DNA of 36,828 bases. Origin: Bacteroidales bacterium UBA1756 (GTDB lineage Bacteria > Bacteroidota > Bacteroidia > Bacteroidales > WCHB1-69). This document shows, piece by piece, positions 7,633 through 16,022 of this stretch. Position 1 is the first letter of the stretch. Every line of letters starts with the position of its first letter. Under the pieces are notes generated by a model. It searched no databases and had not been told where the DNA came from. It saw only the letters and a list, made by a program, of their open reading frames with translations. The DNA is taken from contig DCHI01000001.1 in assembly GCA_002314795.1 (NCBI GenBank), positions 1 through 36,828 of the forward strand. The letters are read 5' to 3'. A program made the position numbers and the translations under genes.

Positions 7633-9513
7633 ATGCAAAAAGGACAAATTAACGTACAAACTGAAAACATCTTTCCGGTTATTAAAAAATTCTTGTATTC
7701 CGAACACGATATTTTTATTAGAGAGTTGATTTCCAACGCCGTTGATGCCACGCAAAAACTGAAAACGTTGGTGCAAATTGGCAAGGCCGATTGCGAATTG
7801 GGCGATGTCACGATTCACGTCTCTGTGGATAAAGATGCCAAAACCATCACCGTTTCCGACCGCGGAATCGGTATGACGGCGGATGAGGTTGACAAATATA
7901 TCAACCAGATTGCGTTCTCCGGCGCGGAAGAATTTTTGGAAAAATTCAAAAGTGACGGCGCCAATATCATCGGGCACTTTGGACTGGGTTTCTATTCTGC
8001 GTTTATGGTTTCCGACCGCGTTGATATTTTTACTCAGTCGTATCAAGCTGGTGCAAAGGCCGTTAAATGGAGCTGTACCGGCTCTCCGGACTATGAAATG
8101 GAAGAAACGGAAAAAGAGGGACGTGGTACCGACATCGTTTTGCACGTTTCCGAAGATTCCATCGAATTTTTGGACGAAGCCAAAATCGTTTCCCTGCTTC
8201 GTAAGTACTGCCGTTTCTTGCCTGTCGCCATTCAGTGCGGGGAAGAAAGCAAGTGGGAAAAGCCGGAAAAAGCAGCCGACAGCGACGAAGAACCGAAGGA
8301 AGTTGAAGTGAAGGTGCCTCGCATCATCAATAATACCAACCCGCTCTGGAAACAAAATCCGTCCGAAATCTCTCAGGAACAATACGTTGACTTCTACCGT
8401 GAACTCTACCCGATGACGTTTGATGAACCGTTGTTCCAAATCCATTTGAATGTCGATTACCCGTTCAACCTTACCGGTATTCTCTATTTCCCGAAGGTGA
8501 GAAACCAAATGGAAATCCAGAAAAACAAAGTGCAACTCTATTGTAACCAGGTGTTTATCACTGACCAGTTGGAAGGTGTCATCCCCGAATTTATGATGCT
8601 GCTTCACGGCGTCATTGATTCTCCCGACATCCCGTTGAACGTCTCCCGTTCCTATTTGCAGTCGGACTCCAACGTGAAGAAAATTTCTTCCCACATTACA
8701 AAAAAAGTTGCGGACAAATTGGAAGAGATGTTCAAAAACAATCGGGAAGATTTTGAAAAGAAGTGGGATGACATCAAAGTTTTCATTGAATATGGCTGCG
8801 TTACCGACGACAAGTTCTATGAGCGTGCCAAATCGTTTATGCTTTTTAAAAATATTGATGGAAAGTACTTTACGATGGACGAGTACCGCACGCACATCGA
8901 AACGTTGCAGAAAGACAAGAACGACATCGTGGTCTATCTGTACGCGCACGACGTGGATACGCAGCACGTTTACATTCAGGCCGCCAAGGAAAAGGGCTAC
9001 GACATCCTTCTGATGGACGGTTTCCTGGATACGCACTTCATCAATCTGATGGAGCAGAAGTTGGAAAAGAGCCGTTTTGCTCGCGTTGATGCCGACATCA
9101 TCGACCGGTTGATAGAAAAGGACGAAGCTACGCCAGCTAAACTTTCCGATAAGGAACAGGAATCGCTGAAGGGCGTTTTTGAAGGTATCGTCGATAAGGA
9201 CAAGTTTATGGTGCAGATTGCCAACCTGAGTGAGTCGGACCTCCCGATTCTCATCACCCAGAACGAGTTTATGCGTCGTTTCCAGGATATGGAAAAATTG
9301 TCCGGACAGCGCGGGATGTACGGCAATATGGAACATTACAACCTCGTGGTGAACGGAAACCACCCGTTGGCTTCCCGTATTTTGGAAGAAACCGACGAAG
9401 CCAAGAAAACCAACCTGACGCAGCAGTTGGTAGATCTTGCTCTCCTTTCTCAAAATATTCTGAAGGGCGAAAAACTGAGCGAGTTCATCAAACGAAGCGT
9501 TGATCTTTTGTAG
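7633..9513 (+). CDS. htpG: molecular chaperone HtpG (Hsp90)
   Basis: 626 residues, close to E. coli HtpG in length. It is an ATP-dependent cytosolic dimeric chaperone. The GHKL ATPase domain at the N-terminus shows the ELISNAVDA helix carrying the catalytic Glu and the Mg-binding Asn, DRGIGM, and the lid motif GHFGLGFYSAFMV. A charged linker (KAADSDEEPKEVEVK, about 215-230) leads to the middle domain with LNVSRSYLQ, containing the catalytic Arg. The C-terminal dimerisation domain is complete, ending near SEFIKRSVDLL. The start has no Shine-Dalgarno, in line with the phylum. Flanking terminators make it a monocistronic unit, apparently driven by a sigma-54-type promoter. Confidence 0.96.
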   Translation: MQKGQINVQTENIFPVIKKFLYSEHDIFIRELISNAVDATQKLKTLVQIGKADCELGDVTIHVSVDKDAKTITVSDRGIGMTADEVDKYINQIAFSGAEEFLEKFKSDGANIIGHFGLGFYSAFMVSDRVDIFTQSYQAGAKAVKWSCTGSPDYEMEETEKEGRGTDIVLHVSEDSIEFLDEAKIVSLLRKYCRFLPVAIQCGEESKWEKPEKAADSDEEPKEVEVKVPRIINNTNPLWKQNPSEISQEQYVDFYRELYPMTFDEPLFQIHLNVDYPFNLTGILYFPKVRNQMEIQKNKVQLYCNQVFITDQLEGVIPEFMMLLHGVIDSPDIPLNVSRSYLQSDSNVKKISSHITKKVADKLEEMFKNNREDFEKKWDDIKVFIEYGCVTDDKFYERAKSFMLFKNIDGKYFTMDEYRTHIETLQKDKNDIVVYLYAHDVDTQHVYIQAAKEKGYDILLMDGFLDTHFINLMEQKLEKSRFARVDADIIDRLIEKDEATPAKLSDKEQESLKGVFEGIVDKDKFMVQIANLSESDLPILITQNEFMRRFQDMEKLSGQRGMYGNMEHYNLVVNGNHPLASRILEETDEAKKTNLTQQLVDLALLSQNILKGEKLSEFIKRSVDLL

Positions 9514-9532
9514 AGAAATTCATCCTTACGAT

Positions 9533-9560
9533 AAAACCGGACTGTATAGTTCGGTTTTTT
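9533..9560 (+). terminator. intrinsic terminator after htpG
   Basis: Arms 9533-9543 and 9548-9558 form an 11-base-pair stem (one G-T pair) with a four-base loop GTAT, followed by T residues. Confidence 0.85.
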
Positions 9561-9569
9561 GTTTTTTTA

Positions 9570-9577
9570 TACCTTTG
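9570..9577 (+). promoter_or_regulatory. promoter box of the first APE gene block
   Basis: TACCTTTG followed by C, an exact -7 match, 63 bases before the ammonia-lyase ATG at 9641. The leader between them is AT-rich without a Shine-Dalgarno sequence. Confidence 0.5.
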
Positions 9578-9640
9578 CTCGTTTTTTTTAGAAATATTAT
9601 TAAAACGTAATATTCTACAAATCAATTAAATAAAATAAAT

Positions 9641-11134
9641 ATGAAGTTCCAAGATGCTGAAAATATCATTTTTGGTGGGCAGAAGTTGCGAATCACGGCA
9701 AGTAAAAGACAACGCATCGAGAACAGTTATCAATTTTTAAAAGAGTTTTCCAAAGACAAGGTCATTTACGGAATCAATACCGGATTTGGCCCGATGGCGC
9801 AATATCGCGTTTCCAATGAGGATTTGGAGGCGCTTCAGTACAACATCATCCGCAGTCACAGTACCGGTGCAGGGCAACCGTTTGGCCCGCAAGATGTTAA
9901 GGCGGCGATGCTTTCCCGTTATATGACTTTTGCCAACGGAAAGTCTGGCGTTCATATTGATGCTTTGGAGCTGTTGGCGGCCTTCATCAACAATGATGTT
10001 ACCCCGTACATTCCGCAGCACGGAAGTGTGGGCGCCAGCGGTGACTTGGTGCAGTTGGCGCACCTCGCCCTCACGTTGATTGGCGAAGGGCAGGTCTTTT
10101 ACAAAGGTGAACTCCGTCCGACGTCCGACGTGATGAAGGAACTTCGACTTGCTCCCATTCGCCCGCACATCCGCGAAGGACTCGCCCTTACGAACGGCAC
10201 CGCTATGATGACCGGTGTGGGAATCGTGAACCTGCACTATGCAAAACAGTTGCTGCAAAATGCAATCGTCGCGTCGGTGATGGTGAACGAAATCGTGGCT
10301 TCGTACGACGACTTTCTTGCTCCAGAACTCAATGATTTGAAGAACCATTCCGGACAGAGCGAAATGGCGCGCCAGATGCTGAAAATTGCGGCTTCTTCGA
10401 AATGCTTGCTGAAACGTGAGGTGGAAATGTTCCGTCCGCACGAAGAGTTGGTTTTCAAACATAAGGTACAACCTTTCTACTCTCTCCGTTGTACGCCACA
10501 AATTCTGGGCCCGATTTGGGACACGTTGCAGTTTGCTGAAAAGATTCTGCACGAGGAGTTGAATGCTGTTGACGACAATCCTATCGTGGATTCCGAAACA
10601 AAGACGGTTTATCACGGTGGCAATTTCCACGGCGATTACGTGTCATTTGAAATGGACAAGATCAAAATTGCCGTCACCAAACTGACGATGCTGATGGAAC
10701 GGCAACTCAACTATTTGTGTCACGATAAAATCAACGAGACGTTGCCTCCGTTCTTGAATTTGGGCAAATTGGGACTCAATTACGGCGTGCAGGCAATGCA
10801 GTTTACCGCCACTTCTACCACGGCAGAATGCCAGACGTTGTCCAACCCGATGTATGTTCACAGTATTCCTAACAATAATGATAATCAGGATGTTGTGAGT
10901 ATGGGAACCAATTCGGCAATCTTAGCACGCCGTGTGATTGAGAATGCCTATCAGGTGATGGCCATTCATTACATTGCTTTAGTGCAAGCCGTTGACTGTC
11001 TGAAAATTAAAGACAATCTTTCTACGGAAACGCGCCGTCTTTATGATGAAGTACGCGCCATCGTTCCCACCTTTGTGGAAGATACGACGAAATATGAGGA
11101 CATCGCTCATATTATTGATTATTTAAAAAACTGA
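9641..11134 (+). CDS. tyrosine-type MIO ammonia-lyase (HAL/PAL/TAL family)
   Basis: 497 residues. Enzymes of this family remove ammonia from an aromatic amino acid. The self-forming MIO cofactor triad is A132-S133-G134 within GSVGASGDLVQLAHLAL, and the catalytic Tyr is Y43 in VIYGINTGFGP. The segment SIPNNNDNQDVVSMG carries Q416 where true histidine ammonia-lyases have Glu (NQEDHVSM), which argues against histidine as substrate. From memory, the sequence is strikingly like the Flavobacterium johnsoniae tyrosine ammonia-lyase of the flexirubin locus (shared GFGPMAQYR, RSHS, YHGGNFHGDY). It would therefore make p-coumarate, the aryl starter of the polyene. It is followed by the ketoreductase 16 bases later. 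The substrate is an inference; automatic annotation would call it hutH. Confidence 0.85.
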   Translation: MKFQDAENIIFGGQKLRITASKRQRIENSYQFLKEFSKDKVIYGINTGFGPMAQYRVSNEDLEALQYNIIRSHSTGAGQPFGPQDVKAAMLSRYMTFANGKSGVHIDALELLAAFINNDVTPYIPQHGSVGASGDLVQLAHLALTLIGEGQVFYKGELRPTSDVMKELRLAPIRPHIREGLALTNGTAMMTGVGIVNLHYAKQLLQNAIVASVMVNEIVASYDDFLAPELNDLKNHSGQSEMARQMLKIAASSKCLLKREVEMFRPHEELVFKHKVQPFYSLRCTPQILGPIWDTLQFAEKILHEELNAVDDNPIVDSETKTVYHGGNFHGDYVSFEMDKIKIAVTKLTMLMERQLNYLCHDKINETLPPFLNLGKLGLNYGVQAMQFTATSTTAECQTLSNPMYVHSIPNNNDNQDVVSMGTNSAILARRVIENAYQVMAIHYIALVQAVDCLKIKDNLSTETRRLYDEVRAIVPTFVEDTTKYEDIAHIIDYLKN

Positions 11135-11150
11135 TTTTCAAAATAATAAA

Positions 11151-11879
11151 ATGAAATATGCACTTGTCACAGGCGGCTCTCGCGGTATCGGTCGCGCCGT
11201 CTGTCTCCAATTGGCCGAAATGGGCTATCCGGTTGTCATCAACTACGCGCACAATCAGCAAGCAGCGGAAGAGACCAAAACAATGGTGGAAGCAAAGGGC
11301 GTTGTGGCGGAGTTGCTTCCGTTCGATGTTTCAGACGGAGACGCTACCGAGTCTGCCATTGTACAGTGGCAAGCCGCTCATCCCGATGACCACATCGCCG
11401 TTTTGGTCAACAACGCTGGCATTCGCCAAGATACGCTGATGATTTTTATGGAAAACAGTCAGTGGCACGACGTGCTGAACACGACGCTCAACGGGTTCTT
11501 CTACCTCACGCGCTATCTTGTGAAAGGGATGGTTTCCAAGCGCTTCGGACGCATCATCAATATCGTCTCTTTATCCGGAATTAAAGGGATGCCCGGACAA
11601 GTGAACTACTCGGCGGCAAAAGCGGCGCTCATCGGGGCGACGAAAGCGTTGGCGTTGGAAGTGGCTCCGCGCAAGGTGACGGCCAATGCGGTGGCGCCAG
11701 GCTTTGTGGCTACCGATATGACGAAGGGGTTGGACGAAGAGAGCTTGAAAAAACAGATTCCGTGCGGCCGTTTCGGAAAACCTGAAGAGGTTGCTTCGCT
11801 CGTCGGCTTCCTTGCCTCCGAACAAGCTGCCTACATCACGGGTGAGGTCATCTCCATCAATGGAGGACTTTACACCTAA
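11151..11879 (+). CDS. 3-oxoacyl-ACP reductase, FabG/ApeQ-like
   Basis: 242 residues, a classical short-chain dehydrogenase. The NADP-binding TGGSRGIG (7-14), NNAG (87-90) and the catalytic S140, Y153 and K157 (YSAAK) are all present, with the proline-glycine turn VAPGFVATDM after it. In APE pathways one FabG-like enzyme reduces the beta-keto group after each extension. It lies 16 bases after the ammonia-lyase, in one operon, and between aromatic starter and ketosynthase genes, so it is assigned to the polyene pathway rather than to primary fatty acid synthesis. A fabG for primary metabolism may exist elsewhere. Confidence 0.9.
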   Translation: MKYALVTGGSRGIGRAVCLQLAEMGYPVVINYAHNQQAAEETKTMVEAKGVVAELLPFDVSDGDATESAIVQWQAAHPDDHIAVLVNNAGIRQDTLMIFMENSQWHDVLNTTLNGFFYLTRYLVKGMVSKRFGRIINIVSLSGIKGMPGQVNYSAAKAALIGATKALALEVAPRKVTANAVAPGFVATDMTKGLDEESLKKQIPCGRFGKPEEVASLVGFLASEQAAYITGEVISINGGLYT

Positions 11880-11909
11880 AATCCTTCTTTTTAGATGAAC
11901 AAAAAGATG

Positions 11910-11917
11910 TACTTTTG
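11910..11917 (+). promoter_or_regulatory. internal promoter before the 11983 ketosynthase
   Basis: TACTTTTG followed by CATCGC, exact -7 match, in the 103-base gap between the ketoreductase and ketosynthase genes, 65 bases before the ATG at 11983. Confidence 0.5.
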
Positions 11918-11982
11918 CATCGCTAAAAAAGTAGGTGTTTACGCTTTATTTCACCAAAAAAACGATTGAATATTGTCATAAA

Positions 11983-13206
11983 ATGAAACGTGCCGTCATA
12001 ACTGGAATGGGGATTTATTCGTGTCTCGGGAAAAATTTGGAAGAGGTTCGGCAGTCGCTGTATTTGGGAAAGTCCGGAATTGGCATCGACCCCGAACGCA
12101 CGGCATACGGTTATCGTTCTCCATTGACTGGAATCGTGGAACGTCCCGCGTTAAAAGGTCTTTTGGACCGTCGTTCTCGTATCTGTTTGGCAGAAGAGGG
12201 CGAGTACGCGTATATGGCTACGGCTGAGGCACTTCGCAACGCCGGCATAGATGCTGACTACTTGGAACGCAACGAAGTCGGTGTACTGTACGGGAACGAC
12301 TCGTCCGCCCGTGCCGTCATTGAAGCCCATACACGCACGCTCGAAACCAAAGACACCACGCTGTTAGGTTCCGGCGCCATCTTCCAGTCTATGAACTCCA
12401 CGGTGACGATGAACCTTTCCACCATTTTCAAACTGAAAGGCATCAATATGACGATTAGTGCCGCTTGCGCCAGCGGGTCGCACGCCATTGGTTTGGGACT
12501 GATGTTCATCCGCCAAGGATGTCAGGATATGATTATTTGTGGTGGCGCCCAGGAAGTTAACTATTTGGCAATGGGTAACTTCGATGCCATCAGTGCGTTT
12601 TCCACGCGCACGGAAGACCCCACCCGTGCTTCCCGTCCGTTTGACCGCGACCGCGACGGCCTCGTGCCGAGTGGCGGCGCTGCTACTGTCATTTTGGAAG
12701 AGTACGAACACGCCGTCAAACGCGGCGCTCCCATTCTTGCTGAAGTCATCGGTTACGGGTTCTCTTCCAACGGTGCCAACATCTCGCAGCCCAGTGACCT
12801 CGGTTCCTATATCGCGATGGAACGTGCTTTGAAAGACGCTGCGTTGACGCCCGCCGACATCGACTACGTGAACGCGCACGCCACCTCTACCCAGCAGGGA
12901 GACGCATTCGAAGCCGACGCGCTAAACCAACTTTTCGGCGAATGCAGAACGCCTGTATCCTCCACAAAGTCTATGACGGGCCACGAATGCTGGATGGCCG
13001 GAAGTAGTGAAATCGTTTATTCTAACTTAATGATGCTCAACGACTTCATCGCTCCAAACATCAATTTTGAAAATCCTGATGAACATTCCAAAAATTTGAA
13101 CATTATCCCCGTTACCACGGAAAAGAGAATCAAAACCTATCTCTCCAACTCGTTCGGATTTGGAGGCACGAACAGTGCCCTCGTGGTTCGTAACATTGAA
13201 AAATAA
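11983..13206 (+). CDS. beta-ketoacyl-ACP synthase, FabB/FabF type
   Basis: 407 residues from the ATG at 11983 (MKRAVITGMG). An upstream in-frame ATG at 11935 adds 16 residues that do not look like the family and would leave a very short leader after the promoter, so it is rejected. The catalytic triad is complete: C162 in SAACASGSHAIG, H299 in NAHATSTQ and H334 in MTGHECWMAG, with K329 before it. The last motif differs from the usual GHTLGAAG, which suggests a specialised member. It condenses an acyl chain with malonyl-ACP. An ACP gene follows 28 bases later. In APE systems a stand-alone ketosynthase (ApeR-like) starts or supports chain growth; which role this one plays cannot be decided. Confidence 0.9.
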   Translation: MKRAVITGMGIYSCLGKNLEEVRQSLYLGKSGIGIDPERTAYGYRSPLTGIVERPALKGLLDRRSRICLAEEGEYAYMATAEALRNAGIDADYLERNEVGVLYGNDSSARAVIEAHTRTLETKDTTLLGSGAIFQSMNSTVTMNLSTIFKLKGINMTISAACASGSHAIGLGLMFIRQGCQDMIICGGAQEVNYLAMGNFDAISAFSTRTEDPTRASRPFDRDRDGLVPSGGAATVILEEYEHAVKRGAPILAEVIGYGFSSNGANISQPSDLGSYIAMERALKDAALTPADIDYVNAHATSTQQGDAFEADALNQLFGECRTPVSSTKSMTGHECWMAGSSEIVYSNLMMLNDFIAPNINFENPDEHSKNLNIIPVTTEKRIKTYLSNSFGFGGTNSALVVRNIEK

Positions 13207-13234
13207 TCTTTCTTTAAATCAATTATAAAGAATT

Positions 13235-13477
13235 ATGAATAGAACAGAAATTATTGAGATAATTAACAATTTTCTTGTAGAAGAACTTGAAATTGAGGAG
13301 GATAAACTAAAAGATTCTGCTCTTTTAAAGGAAGATCTCAAAATTGACAGTCTTGATTTTGTAGATATTGCAGTCATTGTTGAAAGTCATTTTAAAGTAA
13401 AAATCAAGCCCGAAGATATGAAGGGCGTGAAGACGTTGGTGCAATTCTACGATTACATTGAGAGCAAAATTCAGTAA
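13235..13477 (+). CDS. acyl carrier protein
   Basis: 80 residues, acidic and helical. The phosphopantetheine site is S39 in LKIDSLDFVDI. It is one of two ACPs in the window (the other at 24287), matching the two carrier proteins of known APE systems. Its stop codon overlaps the ATG of the acyltransferase gene by one base (TAATG), so the two are probably coupled in translation. It carries the growing polyene or an acyl group for the LpxL-like enzyme. Confidence 0.93.
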   Translation: MNRTEIIEIINNFLVEELEIEEDKLKDSALLKEDLKIDSLDFVDIAVIVESHFKVKIKPEDMKGVKTLVQFYDYIESKIQ

Positions 13478-14373
13478 TGGCTTCGGACGGCAGACAGTGG
13501 AGTGGCAAAACGGGCGGCGGTGACTTTGGCCAGCGTTTCCTTTTGCGCTTTTTCAAATCCGTGCCGGTGGTCGTACTCTATCCGGTATTGTATCTTACCG
13601 TGCCGTTCTATGCCGTGGCTAATGCTAAGGAATTTAAATGTATCTATCAGTATTTTAGAGAGATACATCGTTTCTCGAAATGGAAATCCTTTTGGAAAAC
13701 GTGGCAGAATCATCTGATTTTTGGTCAGATTGTTTTGGACCGTTTTGCCGTCCTGGCGGGAAATTCGTCTCAGTTTCACGTGACGATGGATGATGACAAA
13801 CCATTTCTGCATTTGTTTGAACAGCCGGGCGGTTTTGTAATCGCCGGTGCTCACGTCGGCAATTTTGAACTGATCGGGCATCTTTTCAAACAGACGAAAA
13901 AGCCCATCAACATCATTGTTTTTGGAGGCGAGAATGCCAATTTGCAGCAGAAACGGCGAGACTCTTTTGGCGCCAACAACGTTAAAATGATTCCTGTCAG
14001 CAAGGATTTGTCTCACGTCTTTGCCGTTAAGACGGCCATTGATAACGGGGAAGTGGTAGCCATTGCTTTTGATCGTGTTTTTGGAAGTGATAAGACGTTG
14101 GAAATGAGTTTTATGCACAGAAAAGCCAATTTCCCGTTAGGTCCGTTTCTTCTTGCTGCACAGGCCAATTGTCCGGTGGTGTGCCTCACTTCGGTTAAAA
14201 TTCGGCGGACGACTTACCGCGGATTTGCTCAGGTGATTTCAGCGGAGGAGGGAAACTTGCGAAGCCGCAGCCAGCAAATCGCGGAGCAGTACGTCGCTTT
14301 TTTGGAAAAAATCCTTCGCTTTCGTCCGGAGCAATGGTTTAATTTTTATGATTTTTGGGAAATAAACAGATAA
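13477..14373 (+). CDS. LpxL/HtrB-like lipid acyltransferase
   Basis: 298 residues. A hydrophobic segment near 28-48 would anchor it in the inner membrane. The HX4E motif is H126-VGNF-E131 in AGAHVGNFELIGH, typical of the lipid A late acyltransferase (LABLAT) family; the later region AFDRVFGSDKTLEMSFMHR resembles its second conserved block. Relatives in APE clusters are thought to attach the polyene acyl chain to a lipid acceptor. It is coupled to the ACP upstream and followed by a methyltransferase 3 bases later. A role in ordinary lipid A acylation cannot be excluded but the context argues against it. Confidence 0.85.
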   Translation: MASDGRQWSGKTGGGDFGQRFLLRFFKSVPVVVLYPVLYLTVPFYAVANAKEFKCIYQYFREIHRFSKWKSFWKTWQNHLIFGQIVLDRFAVLAGNSSQFHVTMDDDKPFLHLFEQPGGFVIAGAHVGNFELIGHLFKQTKKPINIIVFGGENANLQQKRRDSFGANNVKMIPVSKDLSHVFAVKTAIDNGEVVAIAFDRVFGSDKTLEMSFMHRKANFPLGPFLLAAQANCPVVCLTSVKIRRTTYRGFAQVISAEEGNLRSRSQQIAEQYVAFLEKILRFRPEQWFNFYDFWEINR

Positions 14374-14376
14374 GAT

Positions 14377-15462
14377 ATGAAACTCCAATCCCCGCAAAAA
14401 GAACTTTATGGAACTGAGCAGTGTACCGCTTTGCAGGCGCAGCGTCTGGCTCAGGAAATCGCCTTCGCTCCCGTTGTGTTTCAAGTCTCGCGACTGATGG
14501 TCAAATGGGGCATCTTAGAACTTCTTGACCAAAATAAGAATGGTTTGACTTTGGACGAGATTGCCCAGAAAACCCATCTTTCTCTTTATGGAGTGAAGAT
14601 TTTGGTGGAAGCGTCGCTCACGATTGGCACCGTTTTGTTGAAAGATGAAAAAATTGTATTGGCTAAGGCTGGGTGGTTCTTGTTGAATGACGAGATGGTT
14701 CAAGCCAATATGAACTACAATCACGATGTTAACTATTTGGGATTGTTCTATTTGGAGGAGTCTATTTTGAACGAAAAACCGGAAGGACTGAAAGTGTTTG
14801 GTGATTGGCCGACCATTTACGAAGGTTTGTCACAGCTGCCTCCGCAGGTTCAGAAAAGCTGGTTCGGCTTCGACCATTTCTATTCCGACAACTCGTTTGA
14901 AGAGGCATTGAAGATTGTCTTTGATAATCAACCGAAAACATTGTTGGACGTGGGTGGCAATACAGGGCGTTTCGCAACGCAATGTGTGAACTATGATAAA
15001 AATGTAAATGTCACCATTATGGACTTGCCGCAACAGTTGCAACTGATGCGCCAGGCCACTTCCGGTTTGGACGATGCCGACCGTATTCACGGGTATGCCG
15101 GCAATTTGTTGGATGAAGCGACGGTTTTCCCCACAGGATTTGACGCCATTTGGATGAGTCAGTTTCTGGACTGTTTTTCGGAAGAACAGGTTGTCAGCAT
15201 TTTACGGCGGGCGGCCGTCTCTATGAACGAAAACAGCAAATTGTACATTATGGAAACGTTCTGGGACCGTCAGCGTTTTGAAACCGCCTCCTACTGTTTG
15301 GCACTCACCAGTCCCTATTTTACGGCGATGGCCAACGGCAACAGCAAGATGTACCATTCGGACGATATGGCTCGCTGTGTGGAATCCTCCGGTTTAATCA
15401 TTGAAACGATTCACGACGGACTTGGGTTTTGCCACAGCATAATGGTTTGTAGGAAGAGGTAG
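14377..15462 (+). CDS. SAM-dependent O-methyltransferase with N-terminal winged helix
   Basis: 361 residues. Residues about 25-105 look like the winged-helix dimerisation domain of plant-type O-methyltransferases (GLTLDEIAQKTHLSLYGVKILVEA). The SAM-binding motif I is LLDVGGNTG (189-197), followed by the acidic residue in TIMDLPQQL. The fold matches the PF00891-type class. In aryl polyene loci a methyltransferase modifies the phenolic head group, which would fit a p-coumarate starter. It is the last gene of the first block and ends at a bidirectional terminator. The substrate is an inference. Confidence 0.85.
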   Translation: MKLQSPQKELYGTEQCTALQAQRLAQEIAFAPVVFQVSRLMVKWGILELLDQNKNGLTLDEIAQKTHLSLYGVKILVEASLTIGTVLLKDEKIVLAKAGWFLLNDEMVQANMNYNHDVNYLGLFYLEESILNEKPEGLKVFGDWPTIYEGLSQLPPQVQKSWFGFDHFYSDNSFEEALKIVFDNQPKTLLDVGGNTGRFATQCVNYDKNVNVTIMDLPQQLQLMRQATSGLDDADRIHGYAGNLLDEATVFPTGFDAIWMSQFLDCFSEEQVVSILRRAAVSMNENSKLYIMETFWDRQRFETASYCLALTSPYFTAMANGNSKMYHSDDMARCVESSGLIIETIHDGLGFCHSIMVCRKR

Positions 15463-15478
15463 TTCCTGTACTTTGCAT

Positions 15479-15512
15479 AAAAAAATGCCTCCACATCGTG
15501 AAGGCATTTTTT
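15479..15512. terminator. bidirectional terminator between convergent genes
   Basis: Arms AAAAATGCCT (15481-15490) and AGGCATTTTT (15502-15511) are perfectly complementary, with seven A before and T after, so it can serve both the methyltransferase (plus) and the lipoprotein gene (minus). Confidence 0.88.
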
Positions 15513-15532
15513 GTTTATTGCTAAATAGTTGA

Positions 15533-15991
15533 TTAGCTTTCCTTTGAGCCGGTGAAAGTAGCAATGACAATGTCAGCTTCAACGCCAAAAACTGTAGCTT
15601 TGTAGTAAACTTTCAACGTAACATTGGAATCACTGAATGTGGCTTCTGCCTTAATTTTCTCAATAGCTTGATCGGTGTAGTCACTGATGTTAATCAGGGC
15701 AGTAGCAGCGGAAATCATTTCAGAAGACAGACTGCTGGAAGTGGTGGCGTAAGCACCGTCTGAAGATTTTTCCATATCAATCAGATATTCCCACAACAAG
15801 TTTTCTTTGTTGACAGGATTTTGAGAGAAATGGATTTTCCCTTGTTTCGTGGATGTGGAAGAATCACTTTGTTTAACAATGTTGAAGGTTCCACTGTAAG
15901 TGCCAACATATTTTGCTGATTCGTAAGATTCATCTTTGCAACCGCAAACTGCGAGGGCAACAACGGCGAGAATTAAAAATACTTTTTTCAT
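15533..15991 (-). CDS. small predicted lipoprotein, function unknown
   Basis: 152 residues. The signal peptide has a hydrophobic core FLILAVVALA and a lipobox-like VCGC with C18 as the likely lipidated cysteine, followed by KDESYES. The mature part is polar and rich in beta-type residues (YVGTYSGTFNIV, DSNVTLKVYYKA), suggesting a lipocalin-like or other beta-sandwich fold. No known family is recognised. It lies 31 bases after thrS on the same strand with no promoter box between them, so it may be a read-through partner of thrS. Confidence 0.7.
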   Translation of the reverse strand: MKKVFLILAVVALAVCGCKDESYESAKYVGTYSGTFNIVKQSDSSTSTKQGKIHFSQNPVNKENLLWEYLIDMEKSSDGAYATTSSSLSSEMISAATALINISDYTDQAIEKIKAEATFSDSNVTLKVYYKATVFGVEADIVIATFTGSKES

Positions 15992-16022
15992 AATTGTTTG
16001 TTTTTAAGTGTTCTAAAAAAAA

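Noticed and set aside
7603..9453. 616-residue open frame antisense to htpG
   Set aside because: It mirrors the htpG codons exactly and its translation has no domain or start signal; htpG is unmistakable on the other strand.
11935..11982. Upstream start of the 11983 ketosynthase
   Set aside because: The extra 16 residues do not resemble ketosynthase N-termini, and the promoter box at 11910-11917 would leave almost no leader.
15469..15475. TACTTTG as a promoter after the methyltransferase
   Set aside because: It has one spacer base too few for TAnnTTTG, lies at a terminator and no plus-strand gene follows.
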